Shown piece by piece: positions 1 to 8,448 of a stretch of 64,000 bases of DNA (the first letter of the stretch is position 1; each line of letters begins with the position of its first letter). This stretch comes from Rhizobium sp. RCAM05350 (GTDB taxonomy: Bacteria; Pseudomonadota; Alphaproteobacteria; Rhizobiales; Rhizobiaceae), in assembly GCA_024426085.1 (NCBI GenBank), contig CP087975.1, positions 124,001-188,000 on the forward strand. The letters run 5' to 3'. The notes under the pieces are model-generated. The model saw only the letters and a program-made list of their open reading frames with translations, ran no database searches and had not been told where the DNA came from. Both the position numbers and the translations under genes were made by a program.

Positions 1-1135
1 TATTGGTCGATCAATCTGTTCTATGCGCTCTGCCTGTTCATCAACACGGCTCCCCGTGATGTCGATAAGCTCGCAAGGCGCTATCTGACGATCCAGCTCG
101 TCGCCGTCGCCTGCTTTGTGGCTTTCCCTCTGCAGGCGATCTTCGTCCGGCCGGAAACGAGCGGCCTGCCCGGCTTCATGTTCGCCGTGCTCAGCGGCTT
201 CGACAAGCCGTTCAACCAGGCGCCGTCGCTGCATATCGCGCTTCTGGTGGTGATCTGGGATCATCTGCGCGGCCGGCTGACGGGCAGGGCGCGGCTCCTC
301 TGGCACGTCTGGTGTTTTGTGATCGGCGCCTCCGTGCTTACCACGTGGCAGCACCATGTCATAGACATACCGACCGGCATGCTGCTCGGCCTGTTTGCCG
401 CCTGGCTCTTTCCGCAGGATGCTGCACCGGCCCTCGCTGGGTTCGCGGCAACCCGCGATCCGAAATTGCGCCGTCTCGGCATCTATTATCTCTGCGGTGC
501 CCTCTTCTTCCTCGGCCTTGCAGCGCTCTGCACCCATTTATCGCCCGCAGCACTTCTGTTGCTCTGGCCGGCTGTTGCGCTGGCAATCGTCGCCGTCGGA
601 TATTTCGGGTGCCGGCCCACAGGTTTTCCAGAAACGCGCCGATGGCCGCGCCACGCTTGCCAGCCGCTGGCTGCTGGCGCCGTACCGTCTCGGCGCTCTC
701 ATCAACATCTGGCTCTGGACCCGGCAGATGCCTGCATCGGTAGTGATCGCCGATGGCGTCCATCTCGGCCGTTTCCCCGGCCACCACGAGGCCAACCGCT
801 TTGCCGCTGTCATCGACGTCACCGGCGAACTCCTGCGTCCGAGAGGAACGGCCGCGCGCTGGCACAGCTTTCCCACTCTTGATCTCGGAACCCTCGACAA
901 GGCCCAGATGCGAGCAACGGCCAACCTCGTCGAGGCTGTGCGACCGCAGGGACCGGTCCTTGTCTGCTGTGCGCTCGGTTTCCAGCGTAGCGCCACCGTC
1001 ATCGCCTGCTGGCTGATTGTCAGCCAACGTTGTGAAAATCCGGCGGAAGCTCTGTTGCTGATCGAGCGAGCGGGACGCTATGTCCATCTATCTGCGGAAG
1101 CGATCCATGCTGTAACGGAGGAAGGTCGGCAATGA
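1..1135 (+). pseudogene. PAP2-family phosphatase fused to dual-specificity phosphatase (5' partial, frameshifted)
   Basis: The reading frame is open from base 1, so the start lies outside the window. The first part is a multi-spanning PAP2-type lipid phosphatase: the segments SLHIALL and HVIDIPTGMLLG carry the conserved histidines, followed by hydrophobic helices. The second part, in another frame, is a dual-specificity phosphatase with the C-x5-R loop CCALGFQRS. The two frames join at about 606-610, where GGG seems to hold one extra G; removing it gives a continuous YFGAGPQVF junction. The usual HC before the loop is CC here. The stop overlaps the next start (ATGA at 1132). With the following acyltransferase and CdsA genes it probably remodels phospholipids at the inner membrane. 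Either a pseudogene or a sequencing error. Confidence 0.75.
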
Positions 1136-1571
1136 CGCCGTGGAACACGATTGCCTTGGCTGCAGCGCGCAATCTCGGCCGCAATGCGATCTTTTGCGGA
1201 CTGACAGCCTTAGTGCCGCTGATCCTTGGCCCGATCACAGCGGGGCATCAGGGCTTCGCTTCACCGCTCGCATGGCTCCTGCTTCTCGTCTTCGGTCTCG
1301 TGGTCCTCGCCTTCACGATCCATCTGTTCTTCGATGCCCTGCTGTTTCGGCTCGCATCGAGCCACGAGACCGAAGGGCCGGCCTTGCGGCCATCGACGAC
1401 GTGCTGTTTCGTATACGGCTTCGCAAGCCTGACGCGAACCCACGAGGGCTCGACAGGCGGATCGCCGGATCACGCCGCATTGTCTGGCAGCAGCGTTGCG
1501 CGCTTGCCGTCTACCTCGCGCTCTTCGCCATCCTTCTGCTCGATGCGACCGACGGGCGGCCCTTATGTTGA
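1132..1571 (+). pseudogene. Small membrane protein of the phospholipid operon (frameshifted)
   Basis: About 145 codons. Two strongly hydrophobic helices lie at the N-terminal side (FCGLTALVPLILGPI and WLLLLVFGLVVLAF), then a charged region and a last hydrophobic helix near the C-terminus (LAVYLALFAILLL). The frame changes near 1383, where the sense continues as LAAIDDVLFRIR in the next frame, consistent with a single missing base. It overlaps the upstream phosphatase by 4 bases and the acyltransferase start by 7, so translational coupling is likely. I do not recognise the family; function unknown. Confidence 0.6.
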
Positions 1572-2225
1572 AGTTCGACCACAGGCCATTGATACAATCG
1601 CTTGCCGGCGCGTGTCTGGCGGGCCTCGCCCGCATCGTTACCGGCGTTATCCCGATCTGGCTGGGCACCAGACCGTCTCAAAACCAGAGGATCTATTTCG
1701 CTAACCATGCCAGCCACGGCGACTTCATCCTGCTCGCCTCTTGCCTCGAACCCGAGGAACGCGCACGCACCCCGTGCCGTAGCCGGCGCCGACTATTGGC
1801 GCAGCAATCGCATTCGCCGCATCATGGCGGAAGACCTGCTGCGCACCGTGTTGGTCGAACGCAATTGGGTGGAACGGGCACAGGATCCGCTGGAAATCAT
1901 GCTGGAAACTCTGGATGAAGGACAGTCGCTGATTTTCTTTCCCGAGGGCACCCGCAACATGGGTGACGAACCGCTGCTGCGCTTCCGTTCCGGCCTCTAC
2001 AATCTCGCTGTCGCCCGTCCCGGCGTCGAACTCGTACCCTGCTGGATCGAGAACATGTCGCGTGTCCTGCCAAAGGGAGCTTTCCTGCCGGTGCCCCTGC
2101 TCTGCCGGGTGATTTTTGGTTCGCCAATCGCCGTTGAGCCGGACGAGGACCGCAAGCTCTTCCTCCAACGCGCCCAGCAAGCGCTTCTCAAGCTCAAACC
2201 TACCACCAATGACGGACCCCGTTGA
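1565..2225 (+). pseudogene. 1-acyl-sn-glycerol-3-phosphate (lysophospholipid) acyltransferase, frameshifted
   Basis: PlsC-type acyltransferase, expected to move an acyl chain to lysophosphatidate at the membrane. The HX4D catalytic motif is visible as NHASHGD at about residues 50-56, and the glycerol-phosphate-binding motif as FPEGTR further on. The frame breaks at about 1773 in a CCCC run: dropping one C joins EERART to RAVAGADYW. ATG at 1565 overlaps the preceding stop, and the stop overlaps the CdsA start. The combined length of about 219 residues is normal for the family. Function is sure at family level; acyl and acceptor specificity cannot be read from sequence. Confidence 0.8.
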
Positions 2226-3155
2226 TGACCGATATCTACAGGCTGTTCATCGGATTGATCGCCGTACTCGGCACTGCCAGTCTGATCGCAGGCATCCTCA
2301 CTTGGCGCAGCAGCAAGCCGATTTCCTCGACCCTCGTCAATCTCAACGCCCGTATCCGCGCCTGGTGGATCATGGTCGCCGTCATTGCGTTTGCCTTCGT
2401 CTTTGACAAGAGCGGCGTCATCGTCCTCTTCGCGCTGATTTCCTTTGCGGCGCTGCGCAGAATATGTAACGCTCACCCATACGCGGCGCAGCGATCACTG
2501 GGTGCTGCTCGGAATGTTCCTCGTCGTCATCCCGCTGCAATATTATCTCGTCTGGACCGACTGGTATGGTCTCTATTCGATCTTCATCCCTGTCTATTGT
2601 TTCCTCGCCATGCCAGCGTTGGCGGCACTCTGGGGCGACACATCGCGTTTTCTGGAACGGATTTCCGAGCAGCAATGGGGCCTGATGCTGTCGGTCTATT
2701 GCGTCAGCCATGTTCCGGCCCTGGTTACGCTGGAGATCCCCGGTAACAATGGCCGTGGACTGCTTCTGATTGCTTTCCTGATCGCTACGGTGCAGGGCAG
2801 TGACGTGCTGCAGTATATTTTCGGAAAACTGTTCGGCAAACACCGTATTTCGCCCAATGTCTCGCCCTCGAAAACATGGGAAGGCCTGGTCGGCGGCATT
2901 GGCAGCGCTTCGCTGCTTGGCGCCTCGCTCTTCTGGCTGACGCCGTTTTCATCGATCGAGGCCGGTGTGCTGGCCGGAATCGCCTGCATCATGGGTTTTC
3001 TTGGCGGGCTCGTCGCATCCGCCATCAAACGTGACCGCGGTGTCAAGGACTGGGGACACATGATCGAAGGGCATGGCGGCATGCTCGACCGGACCGACAG
3101 CCTCGTCTTCGCAGCCCCCATCTTCTTCCACATCGTGCGCTATGCCTGGACCTGA
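2225..3155 (+). pseudogene. cdsA: Phosphatidate cytidylyltransferase (CDP-diglyceride synthase), frameshifted
   Basis: Integral membrane enzyme making CDP-diacylglycerol from phosphatidate and CTP. It has many hydrophobic helices and, near the C-terminus, the full family signature: SAIKRDRGVKDWG followed by HGGMLDRTD. The N-terminal 78 residues are in one frame and the rest in another; the join is at about 2453-2460 (the sense continues as AEYVTLTHTRR). ATG at 2225 overlaps the acyltransferase stop. Position as last gene of a phosphatase/acyltransferase operon fits a dedicated phospholipid pathway, probably not the housekeeping cdsA. Family assignment is firm. Confidence 0.85.
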
Positions 3156-3193
3156 CCGCCCCGCTTCTTCAAACCCGCTGCGGAGACGGCCAA

Positions 3194-3340
3194 TCATGAA
3201 CAGTCGACGATGCGCGCAAGTTCGACATGTGTGATGTTGGCCTGCGTGCCGCCACTCCCGCCCAACCGTGTGCTCGTTTGGGCATTGTTGTTCAGAGCCG
3301 AGCGCAAGGAATTCTCGTTGCCGCCCTGACGGTCACTGAA
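3194..3340 (-). pseudogene. Possible C-terminal coding remnant
   Basis: An open minus-strand stretch of about 48 codons ends with a polar tail (NNNAQTSTRLGGSGGTQANI, then a hydrophilic end and stop at 3194). It has no start codon in frame and an in-frame stop just upstream. Amino-acid use looks protein-like, but I recognise no family. It could be the 3' end of a decayed periplasmic protein gene or chance. Confidence 0.3.
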
Positions 3341-3490
3341 ACTTCATCCAGGATGGTGGGGAGCCGCCGGCAAGATTTGGACCGCCAGTGGGTAGAGTTT
3401 TCCGGCTCGGTTCGCGGGAGTGGGCTGATTGCGCTCCCCCGGATGCGTCCGCACGACCGGCACCATTGTTGCAACGCACCAGGTGGCTGT

Positions 3491-3956
3491 TCATTCCATT
3501 CCGCCGTCATCTCCAATATGCTTGGCCATGTTAATCTCGGTGACGCGGAAACCACCGCTGTGATAAACATGCTGCGCGCGCATTGTCCGCCGCTACCCGC
3601 AGCTTGATCTCGTTGTACCCGTGGGTGCACAACATCGCCTCCAACGCGATCAACGTAGGTCGGCCCTGACCCTTTCCCCTCTGCTCGGGTATTATGCAGA
3701 AATCGCAGAGGAAGACTGAACACTGCTCGTCGTCGAGACAATACCAGACGTAACCAATGATTTCGTCGGGACATCGATCATGGATGATGCAGGGCAATCC
3801 TTGACCAGGCGTTTCTGGACCTGAAGGAAGGTCTCGAGCAACCTCGCGCCCCGCCAGCGTCAGCCCATCGGACACGGAGACTCTGTAATTCGTGGAAATT
3901 TCTGCGGCATAGTCCGGGACAAAATATTCTCGATATTGAGGGAATTCCCCGTCCAA
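3491..3956 (-). pseudogene. GNAT-family N-acetyltransferase, frameshifted
   Basis: The GNAT core is visible: a beta strand ending FLCDFCIIPEQRGKGQG, where QRGKGQG is the acetyl-CoA pyrophosphate-binding loop, then the helix LIALEAMLCTHGY and the strand EIKLRVAADNARA. The expected ending (HVYHSGGFRVTEI then NMAKHIGDD) lies in a second frame, so one indel near 3566 breaks the gene. At the 5' end a further possible frame break separates an upstream MSRMITFRL from the main frame; the start is therefore uncertain. Acyl acceptor unknown. Confidence 0.7.
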
Positions 3957-4239
3957 GTCTAAACGTGATCATTCTGCTCATCCTGGTTTTTCCGCCTCAT
4001 TCCAGGCGTTGATGGGATCGATTTCCCGCCCCCTACAAGTCATCGTCTCTAGGTCGGAAACTCGCAATCTTAGAAGCGGGGCTGTGATAAACGACACAAG
4101 CCCCATTGCTCAGGAGCAACACTACAAAAGAAAGTCTGGCTCCCTTCACATAGCGCAGCACCATCATGCCCCGAGAAGGCGGCAGTATGCCGCCATCGTG
4201 GTAGGCGCCACCGGTGCTTCCTCGGATCACATCGTTGCG

Positions 4240-4375
4240 GTTGTGGTCGCAGGTTGCCGTCAATGATGTCCGTTCCGACTCCGGCGAAGAAGATGTCATC
4301 GCCTGAACCTCCAAAATCGGTCTTCAATTCGCCAGCCAGGCCTTCTGCAGATCGATCGTATTGTCCCGGCAACAA
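4240..4375 (-). pseudogene. RTX-repeat gene remnant
   Basis: The minus strand encodes GGSGDDIFFAGVGTDIIDG, a clear RTX calcium-binding nonapeptide region, with degenerate sequence on either side and no intact frame beyond it. It lies just downstream of the intact RTX gene on the same strand and is probably the leftover of another family member. The rest of 3957-4420 shows no recognisable gene. Confidence 0.45.
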
Positions 4376-4420
4376 ACCGCTACCAACCGAAACCGTTGGT
4401 GGCGGCGGTCAAGTGGCTGA

Positions 4421-5452
4421 ATCACAACACGAAATCGCTGGCCTGGAAGGCGATGGCATCGTCGAAATGGATGACGAAATCAGCCACCTTGTCGCCATTG
4501 GCGTCACCATAGACATAGGTGTCGGAGGCCTGTTTTTCGAAACGAAGTTCACCGTTGGCGCCGCTGAAAGCCGCCGTGCCCTTGAACAGGAACGACTGGT
4601 CGCCGGTGAGCGCGGTGTTGGCGTCGATGCCGGACAGGCTGATTTTGTCACCTTGCGCATGGCTGAAATCGAAGATTGTATCCTGGCCAGTCGTCGCCAC
4701 GGTGGTATCGCCGATCGCCTTGAACAGGAAGGTGTCGGCACCAATTCCGCCGGTCAGCTTGTCGGCGCCGGCTCCGCCGTACAGCACGTTGATACCGGTA
4801 TTACCGGTCAGCGTGTCGTTGTGGCCGGAACCGGTCAGGTTCTCTATCGAGACGTAGACATCGCCCTTGGCGTCGCCGGTATTGGCCGAAGCCGTGGCGA
4901 GATTGGCGACCACGCCGGCAGAAGCGCCAGCATAGGACGCAGTGTCGGTGTTGGCGCCGCCATCGAGCTTGTCTGCTCCTGCGCCGCCGACCAGCCGGTC
5001 GTTGCCGGCCGCACCCGAAAGGGTGTTGGCGCCAGCATTGCCGGTCAGCGTGTTTGCAAGCGCATTGCCTGTGGCGCTGATATTGGAGACACCCAGAAGC
5101 TTCAGGTTCTCGATCGTTGCAAAGGTGGAGAGGTTGCGCGAGACGAGCGAGGTGATGGTATCGGTTCCAGAGACATCAATAACCTTGTCCGTCCCAGAAC
5201 CGAGAATATAGGTGTCGTTGCCGGCGCCGCCATCCAAGGTGTTGGCTCCGAGGTTTCCGGTCAACACATTGGCCAGAGCATTGCCGGTAGCGTTGATATT
5301 GCCGGATCCGAGCAGTGTCAGATTTTCGATTGTCGAATAGGATGCAAGACTGCGGCTGATCGTCGAGGTGATCGTATCCGTGCCTGTACTATCGATGACC
5401 TTGTCGGAACCGGAACCAAGGACGTAGGTGTCGTTGCCGGCACCGCCGTCCA
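4421..5452 (-). repeat. Inverted repeat copy 1 (3' third of RTX1)
   Basis: 1032 bases that match 9806-10839 in opposite orientation. By eye only about five positions differ: a G/T change making a stop in copy 2, a CT/TC pair, a 2-base AT insertion in copy 2 and one C/T near the end. Outside these limits the two genes diverge at once. The copy here is intact. Confidence 0.9.
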
Positions 5453-7430
5453 AGGTGTTTGTTCCCGAGTTTCCCGTCAGCACATTGGCCAGCCCATTGC
5501 CCGTGGCGTTGATATTGCCGGATCCGAGCAATGTAAGGTTTTCGATTGTCGAATAGGACGCAAGGCTGCGGCTGATAGTAGAGGTGACAGTGTCGTTACC
5601 GCCGCCGTCACTGATGATGTCGGCGCCAGATCCGAGCACGAAGGTATCGTTGCCGAGATCACCCTTCAGCGTATCGACCACATTGTCGGAGCCGCCGTCG
5701 AGGATATTGTTGCCGGCATTGCCGGCAATGAGATTGGCAAGCGCATTCCCCGTCGCGCTCACATTCGAGGTCCCTTTCAGAACCAGATCCTCGATCGTCG
5801 CATAGTCGGCCAGACTGCGTCCGGCTGTCGAAGTGATGGTGTCACGGCCGCCGGTGTCGATCACCGTGTCGGTACCGGAAGCCAGGATGTAGATATCATT
5901 GCCCGCGCCGCCCTTCAGCGTATCGGTAACGGTATCAAGGCCGCCGTCAATGATGTTGTTGGCCGCGTTGCCGGTAATGATGTTTGCAAGCGCATTGCCG
6001 GTAGCGACAACATTGCCAGTGCCCACTAGCGTCAGATTTTCGATCGCCGGATAGTCGGCAAGGCCGCGACCGATTTCAGACGTAATGGTGTCGTTGCCGG
6101 CGCTATCAATAACCTTGTCATAGCCCGTGCCCAGGACATAGGTGTCGTTGCCGCCGCCCCCGTTCAACGTGTCGACGTAGTATGCGTCGTCGTCCAACCC
6201 GCCATCCAAGATGTTATTGCCGATATTGCCCGTGATGACGTTATGGTAGTGCCCCCCCGTTCCATTGATATTGGAGGAACCGAGCAATTTAAGATTCTCA
6301 ACTAAGGCATAGTCCGCAAGCGAGCGGCTTATCGCCGAGGTGATGGTATCGACCCCACCTTGGGAGCTGCCATCCTCCTTGACGACATCATGGCCAGAAC
6401 CAAGGACATAGGTGTCATCTCCACCATCTCCTATTAACGTATCGACAACGGCATCTTTGCCACCGTCGAGAATGTTGTCGCCGCTGTTTCCGGTGACGGT
6501 GTTTACAAAGGAATTGCCGGTGCCATTGATATTGGCAGACCCCCACAGGCTCAGGTTTTCGATGATGTTGTCGGCTGTGAGGCTGCGAGTAGATCTGGTG
6601 CCGATCGTATCATTTCCACTGCTGTCGATGATCGTGAAGTCCGCATCGTAAAATAGGTAGAAATCGTCGCCCGCTCCACCATCGACCGCGTGATCGACCG
6701 TGCCGCCGAAGTCGGCGAAAGAGTCGTCTCCCTCGCCCAGTATGATCTTGCCTTTGATCGTTCCGTAATTGTCGATATGATCGTCGTACGAGCTGCCCTG
6801 AATGGCAATATCGCCGGACACGATAAGGCCTTTGTTGGTGATGACATTAGCACCAACTGGGCTCGCAGCTAATTCCAAGCCGATCGCTTGCGCATCGATT
6901 ATGCTGGTTGATTCGAGCGTCATAAAGACGCTGCTGTTATATCCAACGAACCCCTTTTCAGCCTTGATCGTACCCGCATTCTGAAAGATGGAGAGTTCGC
7001 TGCCAGTGTTGACCATATAGACACCGGTATTGGCCTCGATTATTCCTGCGTTGTAGATCTTGGTATTTGTTCCCACATTAGTATTTTGCTCATTGGCATA
7101 AATGCCGATATTCTCAGCGTCGATATGGCCGAGGTTTTCCGCATAAGTTCCTTCTCCATAAAACACGATGCCATTATAGGCATGGATGCTGCCCATCGTA
7201 TCGACCTGAAGAATGGCGTCGGCACCAGCTGAAACGATGCCAGTCTTGTACATTCCATCGGCAACGATGTCGCCGGCGACCACAATAACACTGTCACTGA
7301 AACCGGGACTGTTGACGATGCCATCACCGTTGGCGACGGTGATCGATCCACCTATGTCGACGACCCAGTTCTGGTTCGATTCATCGATGTAAAGTGTGTT
7401 GGTTTGATTTGTCGTGATGTAGGCGGACAT
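4422..7430 (-). CDS. RTX (hemolysin-type calcium-binding) secreted protein, RTX1
   Basis: 1002 residues, intact, acidic, almost cysteine-free and without a Sec signal peptide, as expected for a type I secretion substrate. Residues 1 to about 235 form a repetitive Asn/Gly-rich beta-helix-like domain shared with the genes at 8449 and 15672. Then come seven units of a module with IENLxLLGSxNINATGNALA, LTGN, LDGG, GNDTYVLGSG and VIDSTGTDTITS; GGAGNDTYV-type segments are RTX calcium sites. The last 100 residues (ADTFLFKAIGDTT through FDDAIAFQASDFVL) resemble the serralysin/M10 C-terminal secretion region. No protease motif is seen. The 3' 1.03 kb is duplicated inverted at 9806-10839. No type I exporter genes are in the window. 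Confidence 0.9.
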   Translation of the reverse strand: MSAYITTNQTNTLYIDESNQNWVVDIGGSITVANGDGIVNSPGFSDSVIVVAGDIVADGMYKTGIVSAGADAILQVDTMGSIHAYNGIVFYGEGTYAENLGHIDAENIGIYANEQNTNVGTNTKIYNAGIIEANTGVYMVNTGSELSIFQNAGTIKAEKGFVGYNSSVFMTLESTSIIDAQAIGLELAASPVGANVITNKGLIVSGDIAIQGSSYDDHIDNYGTIKGKIILGEGDDSFADFGGTVDHAVDGGAGDDFYLFYDADFTIIDSSGNDTIGTRSTRSLTADNIIENLSLWGSANINGTGNSFVNTVTGNSGDNILDGGKDAVVDTLIGDGGDDTYVLGSGHDVVKEDGSSQGGVDTITSAISRSLADYALVENLKLLGSSNINGTGGHYHNVITGNIGNNILDGGLDDDAYYVDTLNGGGGNDTYVLGTGYDKVIDSAGNDTITSEIGRGLADYPAIENLTLVGTGNVVATGNALANIITGNAANNIIDGGLDTVTDTLKGGAGNDIYILASGTDTVIDTGGRDTITSTAGRSLADYATIEDLVLKGTSNVSATGNALANLIAGNAGNNILDGGSDNVVDTLKGDLGNDTFVLGSGADIISDGGGNDTVTSTISRSLASYSTIENLTLLGSGNINATGNGLANVLTGNSGTNTLDGGAGNDTYVLGSGSDKVIDSTGTDTITSTISRSLASYSTIENLTLLGSGNINATGNALANVLTGNLGANTLDGGAGNDTYILGSGTDKVIDVSGTDTITSLVSRNLSTFATIENLKLLGVSNISATGNALANTLTGNAGANTLSGAAGNDRLVGGAGADKLDGGANTDTASYAGASAGVVANLATASANTGDAKGDVYVSIENLTGSGHNDTLTGNTGINVLYGGAGADKLTGGIGADTFLFKAIGDTTVATTGQDTIFDFSHAQGDKISLSGIDANTALTGDQSFLFKGTAAFSGANGELRFEKQASDTYVYGDANGDKVADFVIHFDDAIAFQASDFVL

Positions 7431-7964
7431 GGCGCGGCTTCCTTGATTAGAGTTGCCTCCAACTGGGCGCGGCTCATTTCATTCGGATTTCACGATTCTT
7501 CTTTTGTGTTTCAATTGTTTCAGCAGCTATTAATTCTCAGTTCTTTGCGCCGGCACGGTGGTGTGTCTTCCTCGCCGGTGTGAAATTGCGCTCAAGGATG
7601 AAGCGGCCGGAGGCGGTGTGCACGTTTCCCACTATGTGATGTGCAGTTCTTTTGCGTCGTGGTCACTCCATCGGCAACTGCCTCAAATGAAACAGCGATG
7701 TCGCGTTACAAGAGCGTCTCCTCCACCATTCGCAGGCTCAGCGGAACGCGGAAGCACTGCCAACTGCCCAAGCGTGATCTACGGCGCAAATTGGTTGTGC
7801 CGCCCTGTAGCTGATTGAAGAAGCAATCACTCCTGCCGACTGCTGTCGACACGTCAAACCATAGATGGCATGGATATCACCCAGCGACGACATGAGCTCG
7901 CGCGGCGGGCAATTCGGCCCGACGATAGCTGGTAGTGTGTAGGATAAACGACCGGCTCAACGTA
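7431..7964. other. Gene-free stretch upstream of RTX1
   Basis: No convincing coding sequence on either strand. It holds the RTX1 leader and, at 7508-7521, the box shared with the other RTX genes. The remainder (about 7560-7960) has only short unconvincing frames. Confidence 0.5.
7508..7521 (-). promoter_or_regulatory. Shared RTX upstream box
   Basis: On the minus strand this reads GAAACAATTGAAAC, 77 bases before the RTX1 ATG. The same 14 bases occur before RTX2, one mismatch away before RTX3 and a weaker form before the RTX4 remnant. It contains two GAAAC units 9 bases apart around CAATTG. Probably a regulator-binding or promoter element. Confidence 0.6.
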
Positions 7965-8174
7965 TCAATCGTCGATCCGAAACCCGACCTTCATCACCAC
8001 CTGATAGTGCGCCACCGCGCCATCCTTGATGTGGCCCCTGATCTGATCCACTTCGAACCATTCGAGGTTTCTCATGGTTTTCGAGGCTCATGAAATCGCT
8101 GTCTCGATCGCCTCGGTGACCGAGGTCTTGGAACTGCCGATAAGGTCCACCTTCTTATAGACATGGTCGCTCAC
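7965..8174 (-). pseudogene. Dodecin (flavin-binding small protein) with in-frame stop
   Basis: Dodecins are roughly 70-residue proteins that form dodecamers storing flavin. GTG at 8174 follows a good GGGAGG site and gives SDHVYKKVDLIGSSKTSVTEA; after the break come ASKTMRNLEWFEVDQIRGHI and GAVAHYQVVMKVGFR, all typical of the family including the flavin-stacking Trp. Codon 29 (8090-8088) is TGA where relatives usually have a basic or small residue; CGA to TGA would be a single C-to-T change. The frame is otherwise unbroken, so this is a point nonsense mutation, unlike the indels elsewhere. Confidence 0.8.
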
Positions 8175-8366
8175 GTTATCCTCCCAGATGGTTCAGACGA
8201 CGTTTGGCTCCGAAGAACCTTCCGTACCGCGCTTCCTAAGATCCGGCAATAATTGGACCTTGTCAAACGGCGGGACCCGCGCGCGAAATACTTGCTTCGG
8301 AAGGCAGTCGCGGGGAGCGAACCCGCACGCCAAAGGTTTCTCGGCCCCCTCGCCTTTCCCTACTTA

Positions 8367-8380
8367 GAAACAATTGAAAC
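8367..8380 (+). promoter_or_regulatory. Shared RTX upstream box
   Basis: GAAACAATTGAAAC, identical to the box before RTX1 and 68 bases before the RTX2 start. The flanking sequences of the two genes are not otherwise similar, which suggests selection on the box. Confidence 0.6.
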
Positions 8381-8448
8381 ATCCGCGGAAATCCGACGGA
8401 AATCACGGACGGGTACAGGGGGGCTCCTAAATCCGGAAAGCGAAAACA

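Noticed and set aside
4254..6029. A 591-codon plus-strand frame antisense to RTX1 (and its mirror at 10047-10793).
   Set aside because: It is the complement of a strongly biased repeat coding sequence. The composition is repetitive V/G/A/D without motifs, and RTX1 on the other strand is clearly the gene.
4950..6560. Regular DNA repeats within RTX1 considered as a CRISPR or VNTR array.
   Set aside because: The periodicity is in codons, units diverge, there are no unique spacers of fixed length, and the frame is kept. It is a protein repeat.
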